This document shows positions 43,187 through 53,974 of a stretch of DNA of 64,000 nt, piece by piece. The position numbers and the translations under genes were made by a program. Every line of letters begins with the position of its first letter. The first letter of the stretch is position 1. This stretch comes from Myotis daubentonii (Eukaryota; Chordata; Mammalia; Chiroptera; Vespertilionidae): positions 86,798,485 to 86,862,484 of the forward strand of contig NC_081847.1 of the NCBI RefSeq assembly GCF_963259705.1. The letters are read 5' to 3'. The notes below the pieces were generated by a model. The model made no database searches. It saw only the letters and a list, made by a program, of their open reading frames with translations, and had not been told where the DNA came from.

Positions 43187-43352
43187 AGTGATTCCTCCAA
43201 ATAAGTGAATATTTGAATCCTTTGGAAAACTTTAAAAAAAAAGCAGACTTCTGGGTCGCATCCTACACAGACAGAATTAAAGTACCTGAGTTTGGGTCTA
43301 ATTTTAACAACTGTCCCCTGTGATTCTGGTACAAGTTTGCATTGGGAACCAC
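43187..43352. repeat. MER5-like hAT fragment
   Basis: AAAAAGCAGACTTCTGGGTCGCATCC, TACCTGAGTTTGGG, TGTGATTCTGGTACAAG, and TTGCATTGGGAACCA follow the MER5A-type order ('GCAGATTCCTGGGCCCCACCC...GTGATTCTGATGCA...GAGAACCA'). Diverged. Confidence 0.45.
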
Positions 43353-43536
43353 GGCTGCAACAGGTAAGAGAGAGGTAGAAAGTCGAATCCATCTCTTAAT
43401 GACTTTGTACCGTGTTAAAGAAAACACGAACATGTTGCAATAACTAGACCATAAGGTGAGGCAGATATTAAGAGGCATGAAATATGAGGAGTAGATTAGA
43501 ATTTTGCTGTTAGAAATCAAAAGTGTTTGGACTTTG

Positions 43537-43784
43537 GCCTGTGGTTCTCAGTGGTTAGAGCATCACCCTGCACCCCAAAGAGTCAACAGTATAATTCCTC
43601 ATCAAGGGGTCAAGGGCACCTACCTGGGGTTCAGGTTTCTTTCCCCATCCTGATCTGGGCACATGTGAGAGGCAGCCAATGGATGTGTCTGTCTCACATC
43701 GATGTTTCTTCCTCTTCCTCTTTCTCTCTTCACCTCTCCCTCTCTCTCCAACTCTCTCTCTCTCTAAAAAAAAAAAAAAAAGAA
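43537..43784 (+). mobile_element. Ves-type SINE, TGTGGTTCTCAGTGG subfamily
   Basis: Head GGCCTGTGGTTCTCAGTGGTTAGAGCATCACCC, internal GTCAAGGGCACCTACCTGGGGTTCAGG, GAGGCAGCCAATGGATGTGTCTGTCTCACATCGATG, CT-rich tract, then A15 tail. A more complete relative of the hairpin-tail copies. The next SINE starts directly after its A tail. Confidence 0.83.
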
Positions 43785-43786
43785 TA

Positions 43787-43990
43787 GCCCTGGCTGGTTT
43801 GGCTCAGTGGATACAGCATTGGCCTGCAGACCAAAGGGTCCTAGGTTCGACTCCGGTCAAGGGCACATGCCCAGGTTGCGGGCTCGATCCCCAGTGGTGG
43901 GCATGCAGGAGGCAACCAATCAATGGTTCTCTCACCATTGATGTTTCTATCTCTCTCTCTGACTCCCTTCCTCTCTGAAATTAATAAAAA
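43787..43990 (+). mobile_element. Ves SINE abutting the previous one
   Basis: GCCCTGGCTGGTTTGGCTCAGTGGATACAGCA head, GTTCGACTCCGGTCAAGGGCACATGCCC, CAGGAGGCAACCAATCAATGG, GAAATTAATAAAAATATA tail. Probably inserted into the A-rich tail of the preceding SINE. The AT tail runs into a (TA)n tract. Confidence 0.9.
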
Positions 43991-44060
43991 TATATATATA
44001 TATTATATATATCTATATATATATCTATATATATATATACATATATACATATATATATTC
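43991..44060. repeat. (TA)n-rich microsatellite grown from a SINE tail
   Basis: ATATATATA interrupted by TCTATATATATATC and TACATATATACATA. Such tracts commonly expand from SINE A/T tails. Confidence 0.9.
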
Positions 44061-44224
44061 ATATTCAATGGAAAAAATATCCCTGATTGAGAATTAACAA
44101 CAACAAAAAAATGTTTGGAAAGTAACAGGAGCCATGTTTTGTCAAGGAAGTCTTTCTGAAAATTAGGTCTGGGCTCAGCCTCTCTGAATTCCATTCCCTG
44201 CTCTGACTTGAGTCAGAACTTGTA

Positions 44225-44319
44225 TTTGCAAGCTGTAAGTAACATGTTACAAGGGTTGTCTTTTTTACATGTTTGTTAGAAAGGGTTGTCCTTTTAACAT
44301 GTTACTTACAGTTTGCAAA
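44225..44319. repeat. Near-perfect inverted repeat (25-bp arms)
   Basis: The left arm (44225-44249, TTTGCAAGCTGTAAG...) and right arm (44295-44319) are reverse complements at 24 of 25 positions. The 45-bp spacer holds a direct repeat, AAGGGTTGTC, at 44251-44260 and 44281-44290. No terminal transposon motif or target duplication is evident. Confidence 0.9.
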
Positions 44320-44689
44320 ACTACTGGGCTCCTCAAGGGAAAATACTATTAAGATGTTCACTTAGCAGAGAACTGCGAGCTGATGGCCACAAGATAAAGC
44401 GGACAGGAAGATGCTGGGTGACGGACATGTCAGGGTGTCTCTTTCCCGTAATGCCGGCCCTCAGTGATGGCATGGGTTAAGCAAGCCTCCGAACTCCATC
44501 AGTTCTCCTGTCACCCTCTGTTCTCAACTCCATGTCCCCAGCCAAGCATGCTTGTATTCCCCTGTCTACTTCCTGAAATCTTACCTCTCATTCAAGCTGC
44601 ACTGAGAACACCTATCTATTCCAGCACATACCAACCTTTTTAGGATCTGAATTAGTGACCATGGCTCTTCATAGTCATTGTCATCCTCA

Positions 44690-44895
44690 CCTCTTAACAT
44701 TCTCTGAGCACTTTATAACAAGCATTGGGTTAAACATGTACACAAAATATCTTATTTAATTCCCATGGTGATTTCTTAAATTCAGTAGTATTTTTATCTT
44801 CATCTTACAGATGAAGTTTAGAGAAATATGAAAAATTGTCCATGGTCCCGTGGCCAGTCAGTGGCAGAGTAGGGATTGGAACTCAAGCCTCAATG
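44690..44895 (-). repeat. MIR SINE, antisense
   Basis: CTGAGCACTTTATAACAAGCATTGGG, TATTTAATTCCCATGGTGA, TTATCTTCATCTTACAGATGAAG, CCATGGTCCCGTGGCCAGTCAGTGGCAGAG. Near full length, reversed. Confidence 0.8.
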
Positions 44896-45334
44896 ATTTC
44901 CAAGTCCAGGTCAGCATGCTGCTACCTTTGTAGTTATTTCATGTATCAGTCTGTTCTCCCTTCCCCAGGTCACTGTAGACTCATCAGAGAACACTCTTGA
45001 ATAGGAGACAGAGTGATGGAGACCCTTTTCTCACAGATTCATTCTCTATATGTCTCTGCCCACCTCTGTCCCAGGAAATTGGCTTCTGCATATCGTCTAA
45101 AATTCCCTTGACCTCTTCCTTCTGGATGGGTTTGGTCAATGGGAGTCAAGAAGATGGAAGTAGGAGAATGGAGGAGAGAGAGGCCAAGATATTTCTTCAT
45201 CTCTGCTTTGGGTCAGCTTTGTCAATTGCCAAGCTGGTGCCCCTCCTGCCTGGTGTAAGGACCCAGTACTCTCTAGAATCACATTTCTTCCCCCTGTTCT
45301 CCTGGCCTTTACAATCACCAGGAGCTCCTCACTG

Positions 45335-45900
45335 TTGCCAGTTCCCAGGTGCCTCAGTCCCCTGGATTGTGCCCTTTCTCTATATTCCCATTATAAATCC
45401 CATCTGCATTTGAAACATCTGGGATTCATCCTGACTCCTCTGGGACACTTCCTGATAGGGTTAGCATATTTGATTCTACTCTCAGCTCTGCCATTAACAA
45501 TCCTAGCTTTATGCTTGCAGCTTCAGGTATATAAATCTGATTACATAACTAGACCATTGTTGCCTGGATACCCCACAGATGTCTCAAACATTTGCAAACC
45601 TGAAGGAACATCTTTTCACAAATTCTGTTATTCATCCTATATACCCTATGATGGTAAACTGAGTTACCCCAGCTAGAAACCTGGAAGTCATTTTAATCTC
45701 CTCTTGCTGCTGCATTTCCTCACAGCCAATGTCTACATTCCAGTCTATATCCTTACTATTGCTCAGACCCACTTCCTTCTCTCTCTCCTTCAAGCCACTG
45801 CTTCTGCTTAGACTCTCATTGTCTATCATTTGCAAAATTAAATTGCAACAGCTTAATTGGTTTCTTCTTGCATATCAACATTGCTGCTAGAGTGAGATTT
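45335..45900 (+). repeat. L2-like LINE region
   Basis: AGCTAGAAACCTGGAAGTCATTTTAATCTCC, AGCCAATGTCTACATTCCAG, CTTCAAGCCACTGCTTC, GCAACAGCTTAATTGGTTTC, and GCTGCTAGAGTGAGATTTC recall the 'GGAGTCATCCTTGACTCCTCCC...CAAGCCACCATCATCTC...CTGCAGCCAGAGTGATCTTT' block of an old LINE. Overlapping frames here are not genes. Confidence 0.45.
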
Positions 45901-46165
45901 CTTTTCATTTAAAAAGTACAATCTTGTTGGGAAAATTCAAATCATTTGATAGTTACATAATTGAAAGTCCTCTCTCATCACCACAAAACCATTCCATGGT
46001 GGTAACTCCTGAATTTATTTTGAATATGTTCATTTTTATGCATACTAACCATATATAAAAACACATACGTTTGTTTATAACAATAGTATTATACTACACA
46101 TACAATTTAACAATTTCAATACCATAGACAGGAGTTCAGCATATTGGTTAGACATTTATATAATA

Positions 46166-46611
46166 CTAAAGGATCAGTGCATGAAATTTGTGCACTGGAA
46201 GGGGGTCCCTCAGCCTGGCCTGCAACCTCTCTCAGTCCGGGACTCCTCAGGGGATGTCCACCTGCTGGCTTAGGCCCATTTGTGGGGAATGGGCCTAAGC
46301 CAACAGTTGGAAATCCCTCTCACAGTCAGGGACCTCTCACTCCTTACCTCCCACCTGCTCGCTGCGTGTTACCACTCGCTACTCCTTAGCGCTGCCATGG
46401 AGGCAGCAGAAGCTCCCGCCACCACCACTGTGCTCGCCAGCCATGAGCCTGGCTTCTGGCTGAGCAGTGGTCCCTCTGTGGAAGAGCACTAACCACCAGG
46501 GAGCAGCTCCTACATTGAGCATCCGCCCCCTGGTGGTCAGTATGCATCATAGCAACCAGTCATTTTGGTTGTTTTGCTGTTAATGGTCGCTTAGGGTTTT
46601 TATTATATAGA
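46166..46611 (-). mobile_element. HeliBat-type Helitron, array 2 member 1
   Basis: Begins CTAAAGGATCAGTGCATG (a mutated CTAGAGGCCCGGTGCA) after host A, hairpin GTGCATGAAATTTGTGCAC, ends TTATTATATAGA directly against the next element. Contains a CTCF-like motif pair at 46489-46539. Non-coding. Confidence 0.9.
46489..46539. promoter_or_regulatory. Facing pair of CTCF-like motifs
   Basis: Forward CTAACCACCAGGGAGCAGCT and reverse ATCCGCCCCCTGGTGGTCA. The reverse copy, read on the minus strand, is TGACCACCAGGGGGCGGAT, an excellent CTCF core; the forward copy has one substitution in its GGGGG run. Confidence 0.55.
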
Positions 46612-47088
46612 CTAGAGGCCCGATGCACAAAAATTTGTGCACTCAGGGAGGGGAGGGGGGGGGGTCCCTCAGCCTGGCCTGTGCGCTCTCGCAGTCTGGG
46701 ATCCCTCAGGGGATGACCACCTGCTGGCTTAGGCCTGCTCCCCGGGGGATTGGGCCTAAGATGGCAATCAGACATCCCTCTGGCAGCCCAGCAGCCCTTG
46801 GGGGGATGTAAACTTGCCAGCGGGGAGCAGGCCTAAATTGCAGTCGGACATCCTTAGCGCTGCTGAGGAGGCAGGAGAGGCTTCCACCACCACCACTGTA
46901 CTGGCAGCCATCAGCCTGGCTTGTGGCTGAGCAGAGCTCCTCCCATGTGAGAGCGCCCTGACCACCAGAGGGCAGCTCCTGCATTGAGCGTCTGCCCCCT
47001 GGTGGTCAGTGTGTGTCATAGTGACCAGTCATTCCCAGTCCTTCTGCTGTTTGGGTCAGTTTGCATATTACCCTTTTACTATATAGGA
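46612..47088 (-). mobile_element. HeliBat-type Helitron, array 2 member 2
   Basis: Begins CTAGAGGCCCGATGCAC with hairpin TGCACAAA|AATTTGTGCA; ends CCTTTTACTATATAGGA against the next element. Internal text TAGGCCTGCTCCCCGGGGGA and GACATCC matches typical HeliBatN sequence, and it is closely related to array 1 member 1. Confidence 0.93.
46959..47008. promoter_or_regulatory. Facing pair of CTCF-like motifs
   Basis: Forward TGACCACCAGAGGGCAGCT and reverse GTCTGCCCCCTGGTGGTCA, 12 bases apart. Both halves satisfy the CCASYAGRKGGCRS core, making this the best preserved pair in the window. Confidence 0.58.
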
Positions 47089-47851
47089 TAGAGGCCTGGT
47101 GCACGGGTGGGGACCGGCTGGTTTGCCCTGAAGGGTGTCCCGGATCGGGGTGGGGGTCCCGCTTGGGTGCCTGGCCAGCCTGAGTGAGGGGATGATGGCT
47201 GTTTGCAGCTGGTCACACCCCCTTCAGGGTGGGCATCCCCACTGGGGTGCCTGGCCAGCCTGGATAAGGGGATGATGGCTGTTTGCAGCTGGTCACACCC
47301 CCTTCAGGGTGGAGGTCCCCACTGGGGTACCTGGCCAGTCTGGGTGAGGGGCTGAGCACCGTTTTCAGGCTGGTGGATGACTGAAGCTCCCAACCTCTCC
47401 TTTTTTTCTTCTTTTTTTTATTCTGGGATTTATTTACCTTCTATGGCTGTCACTGGAGCTGAGAGCCGGCTTTAGCTCTGAGGCTCGGCCCCAGCTCTGA
47501 GACCTCCACTGCTGAAAGCAGGTATCTGGGATTTATTTACCTTCTGTAATTGAAACTTTGTTGCAACTCCAGCTCTGAAGCCTGGCTGGTTGAAAGCAGG
47601 TTTCTGGGGGTTGTTTAGCTTCTATAATTGCAACATTGTTTCTTAGAGTGCAAGCTCAGAGCTGGGCTGCGGCAGGCGGGGAACCTTGGCTTCCTCCATC
47701 ACTGGAGCAAGTAAACCTCCTGTTCACTTCAACTGCCTGGCTGCCAGCCGCCGTCTTGGTTGGCAGTTAATTTGCATATCGCCCTGATTAGCCAATGGGA
47801 AGCGTGTCAGAGGTATGGTTAATTACCATGTTTGCCTATTATTAGATAGGA
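47089..47851 (-). mobile_element. HeliBat-type Helitron, array 2 member 3 (subfamily B)
   Basis: Begins TAGAGGCCTGGTGCACGG, again lacking the first C of CTAG, right after TATAGGA. Ends TTATTAGATAGGA before host T. The internal block GTTTGCAGCTGGTCACACCC(C) is present twice. Near-identical in layout to 23823-24488. Confidence 0.92.
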
Positions 47852-50800
47852 TATGAAATGATCTCCCTCATAGTCTAGTACCCACTTGACACTATACATA
47901 GTTATTGACTATACAATATTGATTGTACAGTATTATTGACTATATTTCTTATTCTGTACTTTATAAAGTCCAGGTACTTTTATATGACAGCCCAAGACTC
48001 TTCATGATGAAGCCCTTGTCAGATTCCCCACACTCATCTCTTTCCATGTTTTCCTTCTTACTCCATGGTCCGGCCATATGGAAGTGCTAAGTGTTCCCTG
48101 CAAACCTCCCAGTGCTTCATGCCTTCATTTTCCTTGTGCTCATTTCTCCATTTACACGAAATTGAGACTGTGTCTTTCTTTGCCTCGTAGATTTTAAGCT
48201 CCTAAAGGAAGGAGAGACATGGCATGGAGGCTGTTAACAATTCCTGGCTTTTGAAACCTCAAGAAAGGACAGAGAGTCTCTGAATACCAATTTGATTTTT
48301 ATTGACATCATCTATTTTTTAGATTTCAAAGTTTTGAGTCATAAACTAGTTAGTGGCAGTAAGCTAAACAATCATTATATTTGGAAAGAGATGTTTCTGA
48401 ATTGCATGCCCCATGCTCTCAATGTTTTCACTGCTATAGATTTGTTTTCAAATATTCCTGCATCACAAGTCTTAGACTACAATTTTCTATAACCTAGATG
48501 CCAGAAAGAAAATAAAACTAAGTAGGGTATCATACTTTACTTATTTCTTAAATTTATATAATATAAAATAGGTTTAAAAATTAGAAATCTTGGTTTTGAC
48601 CTGTTTTATATCTTGAAAATTAAGGGGTACAGTAGAAAACAAAAGATAGGCAAGCACACATTGAAACCATTAGCCTTCATACATGACAAATACTATAAAC
48701 TCAGGTGGCAAAAAGAAGAGTGGACACATATAAGCTGTTTCTCTTAAAACAGTTTTGGAAAAATTTGACTTGGAAGAAGGTATACATTTCTGCCTTCTTA
48801 AAATATGTATATATATATATAACACTCAGGGTAGGAATAATTGGGTAGCTGGTCTATTAAGTCTGAATCTTGCTTCTTGTATTGGAAGTGATAAGATGGC
48901 TGGAAGACCTCTTTGATAAAATTCTCTGGCACACAGACCTTACTAATTGTGGGAGTACATGTGTGGTGCTATGAAGGTGTTTTAAATTATTTCTATGTCT
49001 GATTTGGTTCTGAGAGTATGGGATATGAGAGGGATTAATAATAGAATAGAGGCTAATAGTAGTTCCTGCTGATACTTACAACTGAGTTCTCACAGTGAAG
49101 GCTGACCAACGGATATTTATTTGTAGAAAGCCTCACTCTCTAGGAATTTCTGGTTGAGAATAGGGGCAGTCTAAATGTCATCCCTAAATACTTAAGACAA
49201 GATCATTGGGAAGAATTTAGAATGCATACAGCCCGCTTTCTAGAATGTCTTATAACAATAATACTCTCAAAGCTATCTTACTGAGTGACACTTGGCTTAG
49301 TGAGAAGCACTGATTAGATCTTGGGTCACTGAAGGCATCTTTCTCTTGTTTGGCAGATGGACAGAGTTGATGAGACTACTGCTGCTGCACTGTTCAGCCC
49401 TGTGAGGGTCAGAGACTTTTTCCATGGCTCACAATGGTTATCAAATTGGGAGTGAAAATAGCCCTGAAAAATTAGCCATGGGGAAAACTGTATTATATCT
49501 ACTCAGACTCTTGCAGAATTTTTCCCCTTTTATCTTGTATTGTTGTAATTCTTTATTATGCCAAGGGACATAGGGACAATAACATGAAGAATAAGTGATA
49601 TTGGCCAGATAGCAGTTAATCTTTTCATAAAGGGCAGAAACAAGACCAATGTGAGAAAATTATAAGAGATATATAGGTTCGATATAACAAAGAATATTTC
49701 ATCTATTTGAGCTATCTATATGTGGATAGAATTTTGAAATTGCAAGCTTAGGAATGATTGAAATAGTCATGCTATGGCCAAATGCCTGAGAATCAGGAAT
49801 GCTAGATGACAAATTTCTCTGCTACATAAAATTTTGGAGTATAAAATTCTCCCAGTGTTAAGATTCTATCCTTTTTTTCATCAACAATGGTCAGAATATT
49901 AGAACATGTGCTTTGAGATAGGATAGGTTTTATTTACTCAGAGGAGACTTGGCTTGTAATATTTCATGCATTCCTTCGTGATGAGGGTGTGGATGCTGCC
50001 AGGTGACATAAAACAAAACTGCATCAGTGATAATGATCTCAGTTGGATAAGATCAGAGAACCAGAGGAGTAGACCCCCAAATTTGTCCAAAGATAGTGGT
50101 GGCTAGTACATAAATATCATCTAAGGGTTTTCATATACATACTGATCTTTAAGCCTCATATCTTGAAAGTTTAATTTATGGGTTGGGTGTAGAGGTCTGG
50201 GAACATGTATGTACATTCCCCAGGTTATTCCTATGGACCAGCATGATAAGGACCAGTACTCTACAGACCTTGCTGTTTCTCTACCCCTCTGAGTGTTTTC
50301 CTCTTCATTTCCTAGAAAAGACTCCATTTCAAATCTGCACGTGTATCTCAACCAAATAGAGGGAAAGGGGATTTCTCCATGCAATGGTCCATGTGTATAC
50401 AGAGGGAAATATAAGCTCACAGGAGCTCTGAACAATGATGCCCAAAGCAACCCTACCAATTCCAGAACTTGGGTTGGGGCAGGAGTTGCAAAGGATGAGC
50501 CTTAGAACCTGCTGGGGCCACCTCATCTCCTCACCATTTCCTGAGCAAGCTGGGACAGGCAAAGGCACTCCCTTGGTTGCAACCAAAGGGGTATTTGAAG
50601 TCATGTCATCTAGCATCTTTTTCTAGCAAAAAATTTTTAGGAATCAATTTGAAGTGACCACAGTCAGGCAAATGAGTCTCGGGTTCACTGTCAGGTTGTC
50701 CTCAGTGGCTTCCTCAATTGTCTTTTAATCTTGGGGCTCTTGTGACATCTGGCTGTGGCTGAGTTGAGAGGTGCCCAAGGCAGCATTGCAGAGGATGAGC

Positions 50801-52995
50801 CTCTGGAAGGCCCGGCAAGGAGAAATGATGACCAGACATTCAGGTTCCTGCCAGAGAGCCCTTAGAAGAGCGAAGACTGGCTCTCCACCCAACCCTCTTC
50901 TCAAGCATCCTTCCTCAGGCTGCCCTCTCCGCAGGGATCGGCTGGGTTCGCTGTGCGCTCCGAGTCTCTCCATGATAGTGTCTTTTCCCCAGATGCTAAT
51001 TATTTTGTAACAGATTGAGGTAACCACATAGTCATTTGTGTCTGGGGATAAGTGTCCTGGCCTATTTTCAGTACATCTCTCTTCCTATAATTGTCACATT
51101 CATTAATGAGGCTGAAACACTCAATTTCTTGACCTCTGTCTCAAAGACTTTGATGTTTGGTGCCTGACAAGACAGTGTGAACCCCTGAGAAAGAAAGGTA
51201 GAGTTCTGGTGACCTTTCCTTGCCCCTATATATTTTGTCTCTCGGCTCTTAGCACTGCTTTTACATTTCCTTCAGCAAATAATCTCTCCTTTGAAATCTT
51301 GCTGTAGCCTGTAGTCAATTCCAAACTTTTAGTTAACTGTTTGGGAAAATGAATCAAAGCCTTCAAATAACTCGAAAAAGTTAGAAATCTAAGGGCAGGA
51401 ATCTGTTTATAAGTTGAAAACCAGCTACAGAAACACCTTGTTTATGTCTGGCAGCCTGGCTACTATGGTCTCTTTCCCTGTATGTGCTTTTTTCCATGTT
51501 CACATACTTTCAGTGCTTAGATCTAAGTTGTGCACATGGAAGGGGTCTAGCTAATACTCCTTTAGCTTAGAACGGAGGATAGATGAACAAATAAATTATC
51601 TAGAATATTCTCAAGAGCCAGACTGGAATTAAAATAAGAAACTTTATGGTACAAATATATATGCACGGTCATATATATAGTATAACCCTGTTACCCCATA
51701 GCAGAACTGGTTAGTACCTTTGGTATATTCATTGATAACACCTCCATTCACTTTCAAATATGTTGGATGTTAAATATATGGTCATCATATTCATATGCAA
51801 TCTTTTCAGGTCCATTATTAAGAACTATTTACTCTTGTATTTAATTCAAAAGTTTTGGCTATCCCCTTTTTAAAAACTTTGTAGTATATTAGCATATTTT
51901 AAATGGCCGAAGAGGGTAGAGAGGTTTACCTGCCTACAAGAAGTCTCTTCAAGGAATCGCTATTTTATAGCACAAGTGAAGTCTGTTTTACAAGACAAGG
52001 AGTTGAGGGATGCATTTAAAATAATTTTAATGAAAATTATTGCAAGTTTAAAAATTGCAACAAAAGTTAGTGTTTAACTTTTATCTAAACTCTTTCTCCT
52101 ATATATAAGATAAATGAAGTATTGCTATAATAAGTAAGATCCATTCCCAGCTACTGTGCCTGCCATATGTTGAGGGTAGATACATAGAAAATAAAGTGAA
52201 GGTCTTAACTTTTGAGGAGATTGTAAAATATAGTAAAGCCTTGATTAACCACTCTTCAGCTTCCAATTAACTCCTTTTTTTTCTTTTATTGCCTTTCAAG
52301 GGAGAGAGATATGTCACATGAAAATCAATTGGTATGGATTTAGTTTAAAAAAGAAAAGCAAGTCCCTCTTGATTTCTTGAGATTGCCATGGGCTCAGCTC
52401 TCAATCTGTCCAGTTTCCTGTAATTTCTCTTTCTCCATCTCTAGTGTGAGGTGATGAGACTTGATGCTCAAATGAATGATAAACCTAAGGACCCGTGGCT
52501 TCTCACACCAAGAGAGGGTCCAATCGCCTTGATAGCCTCTCCACTGAGATAGAAGAGTGCACTCAGTCATCACTTGAAAGGTTTTCAGTGTCAAGCAGTG
52601 AACTTGTTAACGCTGCGTTGAATAGAAAATTCGGTTATCAGAAGCCCTCCTTCCTAAATACCAACACAGGCCCCTGATTTGAAGTGTTTTAGCCCAATGT
52701 GATTGGCTGCCGTTGGGGTTGCAGATAATAGATAGCCGAGGGCCTGGCAGTGCCCAGCCTCCCTGGAGCAGGGAGGGGTTCAGTGGGGGATTGTGACAGT
52801 GTACAGCTTAAAGGGGCCTGTGGATACCACTTAGTAGAAGTCTGAATGGAGGGAAGACAAGGGGCTTTGTTGAGGAAGATGTTCTCACTTCTGCAAATGG
52901 GAAACATTTCATTTCAGCTTTTGTCCTCTGTACTGAAGTAACCATTGTAACCTGGAAAAAGGACACCTAGGAGTAACTTGTTTAATACACTTGCT
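47852..52995. other. Non-coding, mostly unassigned AT-rich DNA
   Basis: 5 kb with no recognisable gene. A short L2-like piece is present at 48040-48220 (TTGAGACTGTGTCTTTCTTTGCC, TTTTAAGCTCCTAAAGGAAGG). Facing frames near 50121-50626 and 50725-51027 show no family resemblance. Confidence 0.4.
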
Positions 52996-52999
52996 GTGC

Positions 53000-53190
53000 C
53001 CTGAACGAGATAGATGTATGTTTCCTCACTCGGTGCACATGCAGAATGCACCTGTCCCTCCTCTCTCCTTCCCTGAATCTTACCCTTCCTTCAAGGTTAA
53101 GCTCAAGTTCAGCGTTCCCCTATCCTCCGCCTTCCTAGCCTGCACAGAAAGCAGTGTCATCACTGTCTTCATTGTCTTTCATTCATAATT
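53000..53190 (+). repeat. L2-like LINE fragment
   Basis: CCTTCCTTCAAGGTTAAGCTCAAGTTCAGCGTTCCCC matches the L2 block 'CATCCTTCAGATCTCAGCTCAAATGTCACTTCC'. Partial. Confidence 0.55.
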
Positions 53191-53767
53191 GGAGCCGTGG
53201 CTGTGGCTTTTCTTTCTCATGACAGCTTTACAAATGGTACAGAGCCTCCCCTCTCTCAAGTGGTTTAAATGGGACCTTACCCAGAGGCAGCAAACACTGA
53301 GCACTTCCCTGGCCTCCTCTGGCCTAATGAGCCCTCGATTATTGTTTGGCATTATTAACTGTCAACAGTGGGATGGCTCCCCTCTGGGAACTCAATGAGA
53401 ATGGTGAGAAATATAAGATTAGAATTGAGGGAACCACGCGAAATAGCGTTTACTTATTGGCAAAGGGGAGGAAAAAGCTACTAAACATCATCCCAATGTT
53501 CCTCTTCATCATCTGTTGCCTATGTCTCCTTTTTCCTCCTTGAGGGCTGCAGTTCTGTTTTTGTGCAATGTAACGCATTAATGGGACACGTTTTATTTCA
53601 ATGATGATATTAATAATGGAGTTGGGGGACACTTATTTGCCAACCATTTAAAAGGAGATTTAAGCTGCATGGTTGCCTGCCCACCCTCATCTGTAAAGAA
53701 CTTCTCTGACTTTGAGATTGGAGGTGATGAATCGAACCCTCTGGAGATTGATCTGGAGGAGGGGCTT

Positions 53768-53970
53768 GCATTTATTGAGTGATTCCTATGTGCCCAGCCC
53801 AGTGGTAAGCACTTACATTCCCCTTTTCACTTGGTTCTCACAGACACCGGTGAAATAGGTATCCTTGACTGCATTTCATAGATGAGAGAATGGAGATACA
53901 GGAGGTGAAGTAACTTACCCAAGGTCACAGGGCTAGGAGTAAGGGGTGGAGCTGGAATTCAAGCCCAGGG
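53768..53970 (-). repeat. MIR SINE, antisense
   Basis: GCATTTATTGAGTGATTCCTATGTGCCCAG, GGTATCCTTGACTGCATTTCATAGATGAGAGAATGGAGA, AAGTAACTTACCCAAGGTCACAGGGCTAGG. Near full length. Confidence 0.88.
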
Positions 53971-53974
53971 CAGC

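Noticed and set aside
43787..43870. tRNA-like A and B boxes (and equivalents in every Ves SINE)
   Set aside because: These are the tRNA-derived heads of SINEs, with no cloverleaf closing and with SINE tails; not tRNA genes.
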